Positions 1 through 12,270 of a DNA stretch of 64,000 nt are shown one piece after another (the stretch's first letter is position 1; the number at the start of each line of letters is the position of its first letter). Below the pieces are notes generated by a model. The model was not told where the DNA came from, ran no database searches, and saw nothing but the letters and a program-made list of their open reading frames with translations. The translations under genes and the position numbers were made by a program. The stretch comes from Acanthacorydalis orientalis (lineage: Eukaryota > Arthropoda > Insecta > Megaloptera > Corydalidae): assembly GCA_034766995.1 (NCBI GenBank), contig CM068317.1, positions 23,152,501-23,216,500 of the forward strand, given 5' to 3'.

Positions 1-179
1 AATAAATCTTTAACTATTCATCAAAATTAAAAATCTATATCTATATTCCAATAGCATATCTTTACGACAGAAATATGTAACTGTTGCTGGTGCTGATAAA
101 ATTGTGAATTTACAAGGTTTGATTCAAATTGTTACTTTATATATATATATAAACATTATATATATAATGTAATAAACAC

Positions 180-480
180 AAGCAGATTAATTATTTGAGT
201 AGCACGTGTTCGTGTCGCACAATAGTAATAAGAATAAAAATGAAACTGAGTGTGGTGGATGGTATTCGGCGTCGCGGTCTGAAAAGCTGAAAATTTAATA
301 AGGTATCGCGTGTATCACAGCCACTGGTGTACATAAATTCTCTAAAAGTAATTTACTTGGTCGCGGGAGAGAGTTACGGGTGGACTACGTGACAGTTGCC
401 AAGTGCGGCACCCGTGCGCGCCTTTCAATTGGAGCTCTAAGATAGATAGACAACTCCGCGCACTGTATTATAATTCGTTT
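180..480. other. GC-richer island, no gene recognised
   Basis: This stretch has clusters of CpG (for example ggtcgcgggagag, cacccgtgcgcgcc) inside AT-rich DNA and is followed by a CA-rich simple repeat (about 490-690). No ORF of interest is present. It could be a promoter or conserved non-coding element; orientation is unclear. Confidence 0.25.
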
Positions 481-489
481 TGTGAATTG

Positions 490-545
490 GCGGACGCACG
501 CACACACCCTCATTCACGCGAAGGCACACTCATGCACACACAAAT

Positions 546-578
<33 letters not shown>

Positions 579-690
579 AATATACACACATATACATACA
601 CACACATATACACATAAATAAACACACATACACACAAATAAACAAACACATGTACACACAACAGACACACACACAACATTCATATAAAAA
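490..690. repeat. Compound CA/TA simple repeat
   Basis: Tracts of CACA and TATA alternate from about 490 to 690 and create spurious HTH/YIY-type ORFs on both strands. There is no coding content. Confidence 0.85.
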
Positions 691-1020
691 CAGACCGGCG
701 GTGCGATAGAATCGACGTCATCGACGGAAGACAAAATCGGTCGTAAGACTATCAAAATTAATTCCAATGTACTATTCAATTTGTATGAAAAGGACGAATT
801 CATTAAAAGGGTGATCGACGCAAACAATGTGTTTAATGGGACGAAATTTTTCAATATTCATTCTTCAAAGATATACGATTTGAGTGAACAAAAAATGACT
901 CCAGTCAATCCTTCGACGTTTTACCTGTTATTCAAAATCTATGTACAACGCCATCTTGTGAGAATTCGTACTCATTTCAGCAATCAAGTAGAGTACAAGA
1001 GTGTTCGCATATGTTTTTAA
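691..1020 (+). other. Unassigned open reading frame in a GC-richer patch
   Basis: The + frame ending at the stop codon 1018-1020 stays open back to about 690, before which it runs into a CA/TA repeat. It reads GGAIESTSSTEDKIGR near the start and NVFNGTKFFNIHSSKIYDLS further on. Composition (acidic/serine-rich start, mixed core) is more protein-like than the simple-sequence ORFs around it. I do not recognise the family, see no signal peptide or membrane segment, and cannot find convincing splice sites at both ends. It may be an exon fragment, transposon debris or chance. Confidence 0.2.
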
Positions 1021-2840
1021 TTTTTGAAAAATTAATTATTGTGTTTTTAACAATTTTTATACATATTTTTTGAGTCTTAAAATAGGTTACATTTTTCGTT
1101 CTAATGATTATGTACGGATAAAGAAATATCCGGTACTTTCAAGTTTGTTGATTATCTGTGAATTACAGATTATTTATTTTTATCGTATACTAAAACCTCT
1201 GTTTGCTTTGTTAATTGATACCAAAGAATTCCGATGGAAATCAAAATAATCTGTTATATACATAGTATTTCTGTAGAACTTATTTTGTTTCGTCTAAATA
1301 AATAATACATATAATGAAAACTGTGAAAATTGAGCTAAATTGAAAAGTATAATGATTAAAGTTTTAAAAAAATGATCTTTAATTCAGTCATCATTTCTTG
1401 ACTGGGCTCGAATTTTTCCGAAGTTGCTGCGCGAGATAAAGGTGTATCTTCTTGGAGATCTTTAAAAATACTTTGACCTTTTTTTTAAATAACCATTTTT
1501 CTCAATGGAATTCTTCACTGATTTTGATTTTCAATCCAAACGCAAAGTAAGAATTCAATTTTTATCATAACAGAACTTCTTACTTTTATAATTTGCTTGA
1601 ATTGCAAATACATGACAGTTTTAGTGAGTTCTCTTATTTGATTAGCATCCTGATTACAAAATGTTTTCACCGTAGTAGCAGAGGTAAATCATGATTTCTT
1701 TCAATATCAGTCACTTTTCTTCAGATTTAAAGCATCTTAAAATCTCTAATTGTAATAACAAATCAATTTGATTACCCTTTTCATTTCCATTAATTGTTAC
1801 GATATGAATTAAAGAAACTTTACTAAATGCCAAAATGCAAAAAAAAATACCAGACTATTTTACACTAATAACTGTCATGAACTGATTTATATTGTATAAT
1901 AAAATACACATTAAATGGGGAATCACAAAAAAAGTAAAAAATAAATGGGGAATTACCAAAAAAATGAAGAAATTCTCATAACGGCGCAAATCAAAACGAC
2001 TCAAAGAGAGATTTTAGTGCATTTACGTAAGAGTTTTCTTACAAAAAAACCAAGTATATGTACTTTCAAAAAATAAATCAGAAAAAATAATAATATGAGA
2101 TGAACCGACAAGCTTCTAGGGTTTTCTGCATTTGTGTCTCTACAAAATAAAGTGAAACTAGAAACAACTATAATGTGCACATACACTCCAGATATTTACT
2201 TTAGTTGTTATCACACATTAATAAAAATAATATACAAAACTTGGAAGATGACCACTGTAGTAGACGCCCAGAAAAACGTAACAACACTAGAAATCATCAA
2301 TAAATTCACGATATGCTTTTAGAGGGTCACCGGTTGAAAGTGTGTGAAATTGTGCTATAGCTATAACTCAGAAAACGTACATTTCATATCTTAATAAAAA
2401 AAATTAGGTATGAAAAAGCTGTCGGAAAGATAGTTGCTGCGTTTTCTAACAATTAAATAAATCTAGTAAATTTAAGTCACAATGCTACCAAACAAAGAAA
2501 ATTTCACTTCGAACGTGCGCATTCTGTGAACTACAATACATATTTTTTTAGTTTAGAAACCGATCCTGAAAATGCATGATTTTATAAAACCTCTTCTATT
2601 GGAGTACTTACTACAAAAAAAGTATGTTATTTTATATAAAATATTACTTTATTTTAACATGTAAATAAAGTTAATATCATTATTAAACACCTTACATTAA
2701 ACACCTTAAAACACATTGTATTTAATGCAATTGTTAAATCAAAATTAATCATACAAACACTAACTAAAGCCAATGAAAAACACTACTAGTATGCGTGGTC
2801 TTCAATTCTTATCACAAAAATTGAAAGTATACGATAATGT
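1021..2840. other. AT-rich intergenic or intronic DNA, nothing assigned
   Basis: Homopolymer A/T runs and short spurious ORFs only. A (TA)n tract begins at about 2847. I see no transposon termini, splice-flanked exon or RNA gene here. Confidence 0.5.
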
Positions 2841-2841
2841 A

Positions 2842-2846
<5 letters not shown>

Positions 2847-2886
<40 letters not shown>
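2847..2886. repeat. (TA)n microsatellite
   Basis: About 20 perfect TA units preceded by GTGTG. Confidence 0.95.
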
Positions 2887-2889
<3 letters not shown>

Positions 2890-3712
2890 GATGCAAACAA
2901 ATATAATAACCATAAATTATTACCTTTATTAATTGTCCTTAAAAAATCTCGATTTTAAAACATGTAAGAATGCGTACATTTCATAGTCATCTGCACGACA
3001 CAGATTTGCACCACGTGGTTGATTGTAATCTATTTGTAAATTAAATATAAAATACGAAATAACATAATGCGATTAACTATACGTTATTAAACTGTCCTAT
3101 CAATTTCTTGAGAACAGTATCTATTTTCGTTTCACGACACACACTAAAAATTAGTTTATTTTACACGGTAATTGTGTGAACACCGAACATCACCACAAGT
3201 ATAAAACTGAACGTCTGATCGAAAATCAAATCCTACGTAACTTGCACCTATTAAAAATATATTACTTTGATCAAGTTGCATAAGGTGTATCATGTGAGAT
3301 ACAAACTATTCACAAATACAGAAACACAAGCTATCTTTATTTCTCTTTAAGGTAGAAAAGGATGGAAAGAATATTATATTTTATGTGTTATGAATCTTAT
3401 ATTCGGCATGATAATTAATCATAGGCTGTAATCATAACTCCAGTATTACATTTTTTGTGTGGTATTTTTTCTGTATATACTTTTATTTGATTTTCCCATA
3501 AATAAAGTCTTACACTAATATATTTTAATAAAAAATAAAGAATTTCAAATATAAATAGCATATGCATTTCAATAAAGACATTTGTGTTAAATATAATATT
3601 AATTTCCCTTTTTATTAAACTACATTAAATACTAAAAACGATAGAATTTTTTATTTGTATTTCATTCTATTCCTATAGAATGAATGCATTCAATGCATTT
3701 TTGACAATGTGA

Positions 3713-3786
<74 letters not shown>

Positions 3787-4744
3787 GTATATATGTATAT
3801 ACACATATATGTGCATATAAGTTATAATCTCTATTGAACACGATAATGATTAAGTTTATATATTTTATTTTTGATTTTATTCGTTTTATGCTTTAATTTT
3901 ACATATTTTTTTAAAAAAATATATAAAACTACTGCTGAAGGTTCCATTTTATATTTGAAAACCAACTAGATTATATAAAATAAGGTTGATTTTAGTCAAA
4001 ATTGATCATTTGGTTGATCATTATCAGATCGCAAACTTCTCTAATTATCCTCGTATATTGTTTTGCTGGTATTAGTCTGGTCGAATAAAATTTATAATAA
4101 TCTGGTATAGCTAATTTCCTAAATAGCTAAAATTCCTAGCTAATAGCTAACTTCCTAAATAGCTGTATACTGAATTTTAAATATATCCCAGACCTATTTA
4201 TAAAATATAGATTTTAAAAAAGAAAATAGAATAAATAAAATTAACTAATTAATATCAAATATTACAAGTTCATTTTTTGGAGTCCTGTGCCACATTAAAT
4301 CTAATATTTTTCTACACGAAATCATAAATGAATATGTTTAGAATATCAGATTTTCATCTAATTCGTTTTATTACAAATAATGATTAGTGAATATCAACAA
4401 AAATTATTAATAAATACGAATAAAAATTACTAATGTATCAGAATTAACTTACAACACATACGATTTGTGTCAGTAACATACTGAATATCTCTAATGATCA
4501 TTGAACTTTGATCATTAGGTTTTAAAATAAAAAAATATTTTTCTAAGGTAATACAAAAAAAATAGTGTATTTTTTAAGATAGATTGCAATGAACATTTTC
4601 TTTGAACTAAAATATAAACTATATCTGGATGTTTTGTTGTCTTTGATTTTCTCAATATGCTGAAGAGATCAAATAAATATATAGCAAAGTTCTTTAATTT
4701 TTGATAGACTTTCATAAATTTTACTAGTGATCAACTATATTTCT
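2890..4744. other. AT-rich DNA with a compound TA/TG tract
   Basis: Apart from the TA/TG simple repeat at about 3713-3835, this interval shows no ORF or repeat I can name. Confidence 0.5.
3713..3835. repeat. Compound (TA)n/(TG)n repeat
   Basis: Two TA runs are separated by taaataaatgtgtg and followed by interrupted TATG/TATA units. Confidence 0.9.
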
Positions 4745-5044
4745 GATCTAATAATTTGTTTTATTTTTTATTATATGATTAAATTTTATAAATATCCATA
4801 ACAGTGTTTTATCATATAAAATTCTTTCTTCTACAGTTCATATTATATTTGCTATATATGATCTATTAAAGAATATCAGTTAAATTTCCTTCATACTCAT
4901 TAATCATGTATCCGATGAAAATTTAATCATGTAGAGTAAATATAATATGAACTGTAGAAGAAGGAATTTTATATGAGAAAACACTGTTATACATATTTAT
5001 AAAACTAATCATATAATAAAAGAAATGAAACGATTCATTAGATC
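4745..5044. repeat. 300-bp palindromic (foldback) element
   Basis: The left arm (4745-4850) and the right arm (4938-5044) are inverted copies of each other. The left arm reads gatctaat ... cagtgttttatcatataaaa ... tacagttcatattatattt; the right arm reads aaatataatatgaactgta ... cactgttat ... attagatc. The arms are about 106 bp, mostly matching with scattered substitutions, around an 87-bp centre. There is no coding capacity. This is the structure of a foldback MITE whose family I cannot name; a clear target-site duplication is not evident. Confidence 0.8.
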
Positions 5045-6058
5045 TTTTTATAAAAAAGTCAAGACCTGCCATCGAGGATAAAAGTAAATATTACTATTTT
5101 AGTTTTGTATATACGAGTACTACACTTATATTCAATTTGGTTTCAAAAGAGAACCTGTTGTACAACATTAAAAAATCCAATATTCCAAGAGATTTCGTTT
5201 TACCGTTTAAATCGTTTAATATAAATAACTTTGCTTTCTTTCATTTTAAAATATACAAAATAAATTTACATTTTTACTGTCGAAATAAATCATCTGATAT
5301 GACATATTTCTAATAACTTTTTTTTAGTTATACTGTTATTGACATTTTTAATTCATATTTCATTTAAAGAGTACAGAGAGTACTGAAAGAATAAATAAAA
5401 TCAAAACTATCAAAAATATATATTCAAAATACTTATTTTTATTAAAATAGTACCAATTATGTTTATACAATATTTGTTAAATTTTACTTTTAAAATGTTC
5501 ATAATAAAAATTTGTTAATAATTTTATTAACTACTTCCTTTATATAAAAAAAAAACATTCAGACATTATTTTATTACAAATTAATGTTTACTGTTGTGTA
5601 CCTTCATTTAAAAATATAGATTATATTTTTAATACAAAAATCAATTTTATATGTTTCTGTTTATTGTGGAATCAAAATTATTTAATATAAACCTATTAAA
5701 TATAAAACTATAAATGATTTTTTTCTTGTTAGTTAATCAGAAATTTATAATTTTAGGCGAATTGATAAGAGAGGTAAGTTATTTTGTTTCCCAATTTTTA
5801 AGTTTATCCTGATTATTCAATAATTTCATTCATTTTATAACTGATGATGAACTATTATACAACAATACAGATAATTACCATAAGTCAGAAAAAAACATTT
5901 TTAAAAGTACACAAAATTGAATAGTAAGTTTACCACTTAACGAAACAAACTTGGAAAACAATTATTACAATTAAAAATATAGCAATAAATAACGGTTTAA
6001 TCCAAATATGTTAATAAATTTTTAGAAGATAGAAATAAAATAACAACTATAATCGCAA
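5045..6058. other. AT-rich DNA, nothing recognised
   Basis: No ORF above background and no inverted termini were noticed in this interval. Confidence 0.5.
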
Positions 6059-6089
6059 CCAATGAAAATAAAAATGGATAAATTTTACT

Positions 6090-6148
<59 letters not shown>

Positions 6149-6214
6149 TTATTTATCTATCTATCTATCTATAGCCAATCAGAACACGAATAAAAGTGAG
6201 AGCACTGAACCGAT

Positions 6215-6258
<44 letters not shown>

Positions 6259-6260
<2 letters not shown>

Positions 6261-6966
6261 TCTTCAGCCCCTGTTAATCCACTGCTGGATAAAGGCCTCT
6301 TCCATGATTTTCCATTTTGTTCGATTCAGTGCCTCTCTTTTCCACAGTTTTCCAAGAAAGTTTTTAATATCCTTATCCCATCTGTTCATTGGTCTCTTTC
6401 TGGGTCTTTTCATATTCCTTGGTTCCCAGTCAATAATTTCTCTTGTCCATCGGTTGTTTTCTCTTCTTGCGATATGTCCCGCCCATTTTCATTTCAGACT
6501 CTTTACTCTTCTTATTATATCTGTGACTCCTTTTTGTTCTCGTATCCATTCTATTCTCTTTCTATCTCTTCTTGTTATTCTCAACATGCATCGTTCCATA
6601 CTTCGTTGTGTTGTTTGGAGTCTGAACTATTTTGGCGTTAAGCACCCATGCTTCGCTGCCGTAGGTAAGGACTGGTAGTATACACTGATCAAATACTTTT
6701 TTCTTTAAACAGAGTGGGATTGTTGATTTAAATATCGAGGCGTTTCGTCCAAAAGAGCTCCATCCCATTTTTATCCTCCTGTTTACTTCTTCAGTGAATG
6801 ATCCATCTCTGTTGATAAGCTGGCCTAGATAGACATATTTCGTAACTTGTTCTATTTCCGTTCCTTTTATTTCAATTTTCTTCGGATATACAAACGCATT
6901 GAATAGTACTTTTGTCTTTGTATGATTCATGTTGAGGCCGATTTTTTGACTGGCATTGTTTAGTTC

Positions 6967-6969
<3 letters not shown>
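6259..6969 (-). mobile_element. RTE-like non-LTR retrotransposon, 5'-truncated 3' fragment
   Basis: On the minus strand an open segment encodes the region after the polymerase catalytic site of an insect endonuclease/reverse transcriptase. Recognisable blocks are TKVLFNAFVYPKKIEIKG, NRRIKMGWSSFGRNA, KKKVFDQCILPVLTYGSEAW, then out-of-frame remnants of the C-terminal tail ending near GAAGATG beside a TA tract. The endonuclease domain and the catalytic FADD box are missing (5' truncation in a TA tract at 6970). One frameshift separates the C-terminal part. Related copies lie at 31322, 54839 and 56495. Confidence 0.85.

Positions 6970-7040
<71 letters not shown>
6970..7040. repeat. (TA)n microsatellite inside the foldback element
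   Basis: About 35 TA units immediately abut the truncated 5' side of the RTE fragment. Confidence 0.95.
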
Positions 7041-7045
<5 letters not shown>

Positions 7046-7143
7046 ATCGGTACAGTGTTGTCACTTTTATTCGTGTTCTGATTGGCTAATAAAGAGATAA
7101 AAATAATGTAATCTATATATAAAAATGTGTCCATTTTAATTGG

Positions 7144-7456
7144 CATAGTAATTTTAAAAAAGTCTCAAACAAATGAAATTGAATCAATGAGTAAAGTAAA
7201 GTAAAAGTAACGAAATCTTTATTGATACGCAATTGGTTCTACATCCATGAATACATAGAGTGTGTCTAATGTATGGTTGGGTACTCGATTCCTTGGTATA
7301 CCTTGGTGTTGATTCGAGTTTTTGGTCGTAATGTGTGTATTTGTTTTTTAGCGTTGTGTATTTGTTTCTGTCTGGTTTATGCCGCGAAAATTTCAAAATC
7401 GGGCAGATTCAATGAGAAATAAAACGTCCTTTTTATAAGACATAATAACTTAAATG

Positions 7457-7543
<87 letters not shown>

Positions 7544-7748
7544 GAAGACAGATTTAAATAAGTTAATGACAGAAAAAAATAATTAACTTAACTATTTCTT
7601 CATTTTTTTCAAAAAAATAATTTTGTTAACATAATTTTACATTTTTATAAACTAGAAAATATTTATTTACCTTCATAATTGAATTATAACTGAAACTGTA
7701 ATTATTTTATTATAAAAACTTAGATACGCACACATACATTTATATGTA

Positions 7749-7795
<47 letters not shown>

Positions 7796-7994
7796 CGATA
7801 CAATTTAAGCTTCTACATGAGAATAATAGAAAAATGGAAAAAATTCAAAAAAAACATGTTTTTTTATTTTAAAAATTTAGTTTAATTGTATTTTAGTAAT
7901 GAATTGAACTAAAATACTAAATAAATAATAACTTGATTTTTTTAATTTTAGCCATTTTTTAATACTTTCATGTGGAAATAGTTTTGATTCAATG

Positions 7995-8028
<34 letters not shown>

Positions 8029-8386
8029 GAAGAGAGGAAAATCGAGATTAAAATACAGATATAGAGATAGCATACACCTGTTCAATATATGCTTATATGA
8101 AACTATATAAAATTGTTCGAATTACAATCTTTCTATACTCCAATTTACAATTCAAAACATAAACTTATAAGGGAAATGTCGAAAGAGAGATCAAAGCGAA
8201 CAAACATGACATGCCCAACACACATATACGCACATATATAGTTAAATAGATAGTGTGTGTGTACATACATAAGTTGTGTATGTATATATTTACAGAAAGC
8301 TTTCAATACATATTTGTGTGCAGCTCGAGGCAAATCGGAAATCCAATAGGTGAAATGATATTGTTTAGATCTTTTATGCATGAATG

Positions 8387-8419
<33 letters not shown>

Positions 8420-8891
8420 ATATATATATATATATTTATGTTCGTATATATATAATGCTGTCAACCGTTATTTTAGAAAATGTATGTTTTAGAAATTGTA
8501 TATACATTCACGGTGTTTTTTTCTTTTTCGATTTCTATATTGGATGAGAGATTGATTTAAAATATAGTGCATCCGGTTCACTCAGTGGTACGAATAAATC
8601 AAAATAAATAATAGTGATTTATTGGTTTAACATTAATCTCTATATAAACATACAGATGCATTTAAAAATATGTGGAAGGAAACGGAAAATAATATATAAT
8701 ACAAAAAAAAATATTTTTCATGTTTCAATTAAATATTTATTTCAAATGAACTTTGCTTAATAGAACCATTTAAATATCTGTAATAATCTCTCAAAAGTTT
8801 CCTCTAATCACACTATAGTTACCTATATATAAAGTGTTATATTCATGAAATTTAATACTTATTATATACTTACTTTATTGAAAAGTATATA
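7144..8891. other. AT-rich DNA with several simple repeats; possible solo LTR at 7184-7440
   Basis: (TA)n tracts occur at about 7461-7539, 7751-7793 and 8387-8455, and a GA tract at about 8010-8030. On the minus strand TATAAAAAGG (about 7435 leftwards) is followed about 220 bases later by AATAAAG (about 7218), the spacing of a TATA box and poly(A) signal in a small LTR or 3' end. No terminal TG/CA repeat was established. Confidence 0.3.
7461..7539. repeat. (TA)n microsatellite, interrupted
   Basis: Two long TA runs are separated by a short gaaaga interruption. Confidence 0.95.
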
Positions 8892-9079
8892 TTAAGTTGG
8901 TGCAAAAATAATTGCGGTTTTTACGTGTCGAATGTAAAGACGCATATATCAGTTAAAAATTATATTTATGAATCAAAATAAAGACCATTCGCCTGCACAC
9001 ATTTCTCCCAACTGGAAACAAGTTTTTTTGTTCCTACAAGATAGAATACTGGAGTCCTGGAATAAACAATTTCATCGGT
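8892..9079 (-). mobile_element. Mariner 3'-end remnant (same family as the 39673 element)
   Basis: After a TA at 8890-8891 comes ttaagttggtgcaaaaata, an inverted terminal repeat. The sequence then matches the reverse complement of the 3' part of the element ending at 40947, including the coding tail around ttcctacaagatagaat and gtcctgga. Homology stops at about 9079, so only the last ~190 bases survive. It encodes nothing complete. Confidence 0.8.
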
Positions 9080-9209
9080 GAATTATACCCTCAATACGGA
9101 ATAAATAAGTGCATTTTCCATGATTTTCTTTAATGAATCTCTACTATTATGTACTTATTTAAATATTTGAAAACAATTGTTGGTTATAATAAGAAGACCG
9201 AGAGATATA

Positions 9210-9841
9210 TTAAGTGTACAAATTAATTCAGTTAATTAATTAGATGTACAAATTTCTTCGAGTTTCCCCATTATTAGAGAGCTTATTTTATTTCATCACA
9301 ATTTATCTAAAAAAAGAAGTTCCCTCAACGATACATATTAATGACAACACATAAAATAATAATCAACGATACGTATTAAAGATCTAAATTAATGTAAATG
9401 ATGTCCGAAAAGAAGCATATTAGATAGTGCATACTTTTTGTATTCCAGTTGAAAAAAAAAGCTGCCAAAGCCACAGGAATGATTTATTCAGTTTCGGAGG
9501 AAAGTGTTTGTGACTGCATTTTCGGATCTCTTTCGTTGTTTTAGTATTTTTTGGATTTTTTATGCATCACAACATCTTTTACCAAAGCTAAACAAATCAT
9601 TTCCGCCGCTTCTTAACATTTCTTTCGACTGGAATACGAAACGTGTGCAAAAAAATGCTGCTTGTCGGACGCAATAGTGCTGACTACTGTTTGTGAAGTT
9701 ACATCAACTGCTTTGCCAAGATATATAGTGTTCCCAAACGTTAAGGTTTTGTGCTTGAATCATAAAATGAAGAAAAAATATTTTAATTTTAAACAGACTT
9801 GTGATTAATTCAAGTTACAAGCACCGAATTATTTTTTCACA
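9210..9841 (-). mobile_element. Short mariner-like derivative, copy 1
   Basis: It starts TA|TTAAGTGTACAAATTAATTC and ends near ttttttcaca|TA. The interior matches the element at 23238-23741, for example cgaaacgtgtgcaaa / cgaaaagtatacaat and gccaagatatatagtgtt / gctaagatatatagtgtt. Read on the minus strand it keeps a decayed N-terminal transposase segment (LKKKATEAT-like). It is about 130 bases longer than copy 2 and has no catalytic region. Confidence 0.65.
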
Positions 9842-9846
9842 TATAT

Positions 9847-9848
9847 GC

Positions 9849-9881
<33 letters not shown>

Positions 9882-9902
9882 TATACATATATATATATAT
9901 AT
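9847..9902. repeat. (TA)n microsatellite, interrupted by CA
   Basis: TA runs are broken by acacatatatatacat and abut the end of the mariner-like element. Confidence 0.9.
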
Positions 9903-10059
9903 GTAATATTTTATTTTTGTAATGATATTGAATGAAATTTATATTATTTGAATTCTGATATCAACAAAAATTGAAAAATGTACAAATAATAAAATTAATT
10001 AACATAATTCTAATAAAAACACTTATTAAAAATTATATATATTATTCTTTCTTAATATA

Positions 10060-10616
10060 TTAGGTTGGTAGGACAATAATTGCGTTTTTTGTTTTTGAAT
10101 TCTGTCCTTAATTTTTTTTAATTAAAGTGTCATTTCATCATGTTAATGTTAATAACATTTTAAAGTGCATTTTTTTGGTTTGTATTTTAGTAAAATTAGT
10201 TTTGGATTTATTATTAAGTTTGTTTCAAATTGAGCTATTGAAATAAAGATGGAAAACAAGCAAATAAGAGTAATTTTTGTATGAGTTCAAAACGGGTGGT
10301 AAATCAACAGAAACTGCTCGTTAACTAAACGATTCTTATGGTTTTCGTACTGTTAAGAAAAGTACGGTGCAATGGTGGGCCCAAAAATTTCATGCTAGGG
10401 ACAAGGGCCTTGAAGATGAAAAGGTTTCTGATGACTTTCTTCAGTTCATAACGACCAGCAGAAGGCATTAGTTGGATTAAAATTATATACAGCAATTCGA
10501 GAGCTTGCACAAAAGTTAGGCGTTAGTCATCCGACAGTTTTGGACCACTTAAAACAGAAAAATCAAACGTATTAATTTGAAGGTCATTAACCGCAATTAT
10601 TTTTCTACCAACCTAA
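10060..10616 (+). mobile_element. Mariner deletion derivative keeping only the DNA-binding part, copy 1
   Basis: The element is flanked by TA (10058-10059 and 10617-10618), with termini TTAGGTTGGT...ATAATTGCG and CGCAATTAT...ACCAACCTAA. The interior carries only the N-terminal helix-turn-helix region of a mariner transposase, beginning ATGGAAAACAAGCAAATAAG (10250, MENKQIR). It has in-frame stops and one frame change; recognisable pieces are STVQWWAQKFHARDKGLEDE and KLGVSHPTVLDHLKQ. The sequence then runs straight into the 3' terminus, so the catalytic D,D34D domain is absent. Related copies: 12271, 57851, 21580. Confidence 0.88.
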
Positions 10617-11158
10617 TAATTATACTAAAATCATGTCATTTAACATTGATGGTTGATATTTATTTCAATTACAGTCTAGAATAAAATATCTGCATTACAT
10701 ACAAATACACAAACAATATTATTTTATATACTTTTGAAATAGTTTAGAATCACAAATTTTATTTGATGAAGAAAAGAGACTGCAGTAAAATTTTATACAA
10801 ATGTATATAAATTAGAGAGTACACACTCTCTATATAACTAACATGTCTGTATACTTTTACAAAAATTTAAAATCTGTAATATGAATTAAATATTTATATA
10901 ATTATTTAAGATTTTCTTTAATTCGCAAGAAAATACATTGTATAAAAATCACACAGTTCATATGTCAATTATTAAAAGACTGTTTCTTAAATAAACCTAT
11001 TCATTTTAAATTTTTGATTCCTATATCAAATATTAAAATATTTAATATTCCTATATCAAATATAAATAACCTCATAAAAATCTATATTTAAAACTGTCTT
11101 TTAAATCTTCTCAACATCAATAAATGTAGGTGAATGTTGTCTTGACTGTTTCCTTTCC

Positions 11159-11195
<37 letters not shown>

Positions 11196-11316
11196 AAGAT
11201 TCATTTAAGATGATCAAATTTCCAAATGTCATTGACGTTGTCCATGATTCTGACACGAATATAAAACAACATTAAATATTTATGATTTCCATGTATAAAT
11301 TTTGAATGGAAATGCG

Positions 11317-11374
<58 letters not shown>

Positions 11375-12270
11375 TATAAATATGAGAAGGGAATCTTCTA
11401 TGTCGTACAATAACTCATGAATATAAAATAATTTATTCCATAATCGGTATCGAAAACCTTCTCAATACACTTTTTACATTTTTAAATACATGTCATTGTA
11501 GCATAAAAGCTTTCACAAATCGAAAAATTATTGACAGTTAGAGCTAAAATTCAAAAGATATCGTAATTTATCAAAAAGTATATTTTTTTATTGATTCGAC
11601 ATCGGTTTATCCCGGAATTCATTTATAGTATTATATAATTTCCAATTTATTCTTGTCAAACAAAGATACAATTAAATAAATAGAGCTTTGAAAATAAGGA
11701 AAACAACATAAGATTATTTTCAATATTTTACATTTTGATCAAAACTGAAGAACATTAATCTCCCCTTTGCAACTTGTTTGTGATGGATTTCCAGGAATAT
11801 TGTGTTATCTAACATTGTATTTTTTCTGTTTCATTTAATTTTTCAATTCAATCTTTATATAAAATGTTTTTCGATTACTTCCTTTCATGTTAAACAATTG
11901 AATAATAAATATGAAGAAAAGCTAAAATACAAAAGCGGGCACCTATACACATATGAATATATATATATATATATAATACCGAAGTAATATTTAAAACAAG
12001 GAGTTATAAACTTTTTATTTTTACTATCGTTGAAAGAAAATTAATGTTTATACACACAATCATTTTCTAAAGTAATCTATAAATAATTCAAGACAAATAT
12101 TTTTAAAGCACTTTACATATTCTCTTTGTCGTTTCTGAATCTTGAGAAGATGCAATTATAACGAATATAAATCTAAAATAGTACAAAATAATTTCTTTAA
12201 GATAGTTTATTATTAAGAATGAACGAATAGAAAAATACAAATACACCCATTTGAACTAACCGCCTAAATA
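10617..12270. other. AT-rich DNA, no gene recognised
   Basis: It contains (TA)n tracts at about 11172-11196 and 11319-11371 and a CT tract at 11155-11172. ORFs here are short and low complexity. Confidence 0.5.
11319..11371. repeat. (TA)n microsatellite
   Basis: About 26 uninterrupted TA units. Confidence 0.95.

Larger units (their letters stand above)
6059..7143. mobile_element. Long foldback element with an RTE fragment nested in its centre
   Basis: Outer inverted arms run from about 6059 (ccaatgaaaataaaaatgga) to 6218 and from about 7037 to 7143 (tccattttaattgg). The best-matching part is CCAATCAGAACACGAATAAA at 6175-6194 against its inverse ending near 7084, followed inward by CCGATTTTTAATTATATATA in both arms. 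Inside are (TA)n tracts and, in the middle, a minus-strand RTE 3' fragment. I infer a TA-cored palindromic MITE that received a retrotransposon insertion. Arms are imperfect and no protein is encoded by the MITE itself. Confidence 0.6.
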
